A stretch of DNA of 6,275 nucleotides. Source: Chloroflexota bacterium. Lineage in GTDB: Bacteria; Chloroflexota; Dehalococcoidia; UBA3495. Shown piece by piece: positions 6,043 through 6,275 of the stretch. The DNA lies in contig NZUD01000042.1 of assembly GCA_002697005.1 (NCBI GenBank), forward strand, positions 10,307 to 16,581, given 5' to 3'. A model generated the notes under the pieces. That model was not told the origin of the DNA, made no database searches, and was given only the letters and a program-made list of their open reading frames with translations. Each line of letters begins with the position of its first letter. Position 1 is the first letter of the stretch. A program made the translations under genes and the position numbers.

Positions 6043-6100
6043 TGGCCCCGAGGAAGATTCGAACCTAAGCGGTCATTAACCGCCCGCTCTAGCACTGAGC
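6043..6100 (-). pseudogene. Degenerate tRNA-like sequence (tRNA relic)
   Basis: On the minus strand a D-arm GCTC-AGTGCTA-GAGC (6100-6086) is followed by a 5-bp anticodon stem GGCGG/CCGCT around the loop TTAATGA (6084-6068), then the T-loop TTCGAAT (6063-6057), then CTTCCTCGGGG and CCA (6045-6043). Order and text closely follow bacterial tRNA-Asn genes (GCTCAGTGGTAGAGCGGGCGG). However, it cannot fold into a tRNA. Only four bases separate the anticodon stem from the T-loop, so the variable loop and most of the 5' T-stem are missing. The D-loop lacks the GG pair, and no 5' strand pairs with CGGGG. The apparent anticodon AAT would be unusual in bacteria. I call it a decayed tRNA copy, possibly left by recombination or a mobile element; the parental amino acid is uncertain. 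Confidence 0.55.
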
Positions 6101-6275
6101 GATATTCATTGGTCCTTGCCCATGATTATAGCTGTTGTGCCGAATTATTCTAGGTAACCGACAGCTCTAACCTAATCCTTTGTCACCTGTACAGATTTTA
6201 TTAGCCAACCTTCTATTTTTCTCCGATTAGTCCATATGTTGCTGCCTTTTGATGATACGTTAAATCGACCTAGTC

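Larger units (their letters stand above)
5913..6275. other. Gene-free tail of the window
   Basis: I see no open reading frame with a plausible ribosome site and no complete RNA gene in this 363-bp stretch. It holds one inverted repeat (5977-6006) and a decayed tRNA-like sequence (about 6043-6100). From about 6126 to the end nothing recognisable was found on either strand. Confidence 0.6.

Noticed and set aside
6126..6275. A second tRNA or small gene at the right end
   Set aside because: No cloverleaf arms, T-loop consensus, or open frame with a ribosome site could be found on either strand.

Overview
The window looks like a piece of a bacterial chromosome with moderate GC content in its genes and AT-rich intergenic gaps. 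Its core is a heat-shock locus. A minus-strand operon (5170 down to 1354) encodes a zinc-finger-less DnaJ/CbpA-type J-protein, an HspR-type MerR-family repressor and an Hsp100 (ClpB/ClpC-family) AAA+ unfoldase. A small heat-shock protein (Hsp20) gene is divergently transcribed at 5391-5831. HspR-type regulators next to dnaJ and clp genes are known mainly from Actinobacteriota, Deinococcota and Chloroflexota. The GTG and TTG starts and the mixed ClpB/ClpC character make me lean weakly towards Chloroflexota, but nothing here fixes the taxon.

Layout from left to right. Positions 1-341 (minus) hold the N-terminal two thirds of a gamma-carbonic-anhydrase-like left-handed beta-helix protein, cut by the window edge. 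Positions 502-1071 (minus) hold a small VTT/DedA-like membrane protein. A 282-bp gap follows with no gene and a few inverted repeats. The tightly packed dnaJ-hspR-clp operon comes next. dnaJ and hspR are 2 bp apart, and the hspR stop codon lies inside the clp Shine-Dalgarno sequence. The 220-bp AT-rich region 5171-5390 separates the two heat-shock transcription units and contains a near-consensus sigma70 promoter (TTGACG-N17-TATAAT) firing towards dnaJ. That promoter shows that the dnaJ start is the internal ATG at 5170 rather than an upstream in-frame ATG. Hsp20 ends at a textbook hairpin terminator (5879-5912). The remaining 363 bp hold no convincing gene, but contain a decayed tRNA-like sequence on the minus strand (about 6043-6100).

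How the genes work together (inference from known families): Hsp20 holds misfolded proteins, the J-protein passes them to a DnaK encoded elsewhere, and the Hsp100 motor threads them for refolding or for degradation with ClpP. HspR probably represses its own operon and perhaps hsp20. dnaK and grpE are absent from this locus. No wholly novel system is evident. The points most worth a second look are the mosaic Hsp100, which has a short ClpC-like middle domain and an atypical ClpP-docking loop, the palindrome between the -35 and -10 boxes of the operon promoter in place of a classical HAIR operator, and the tRNA relic.
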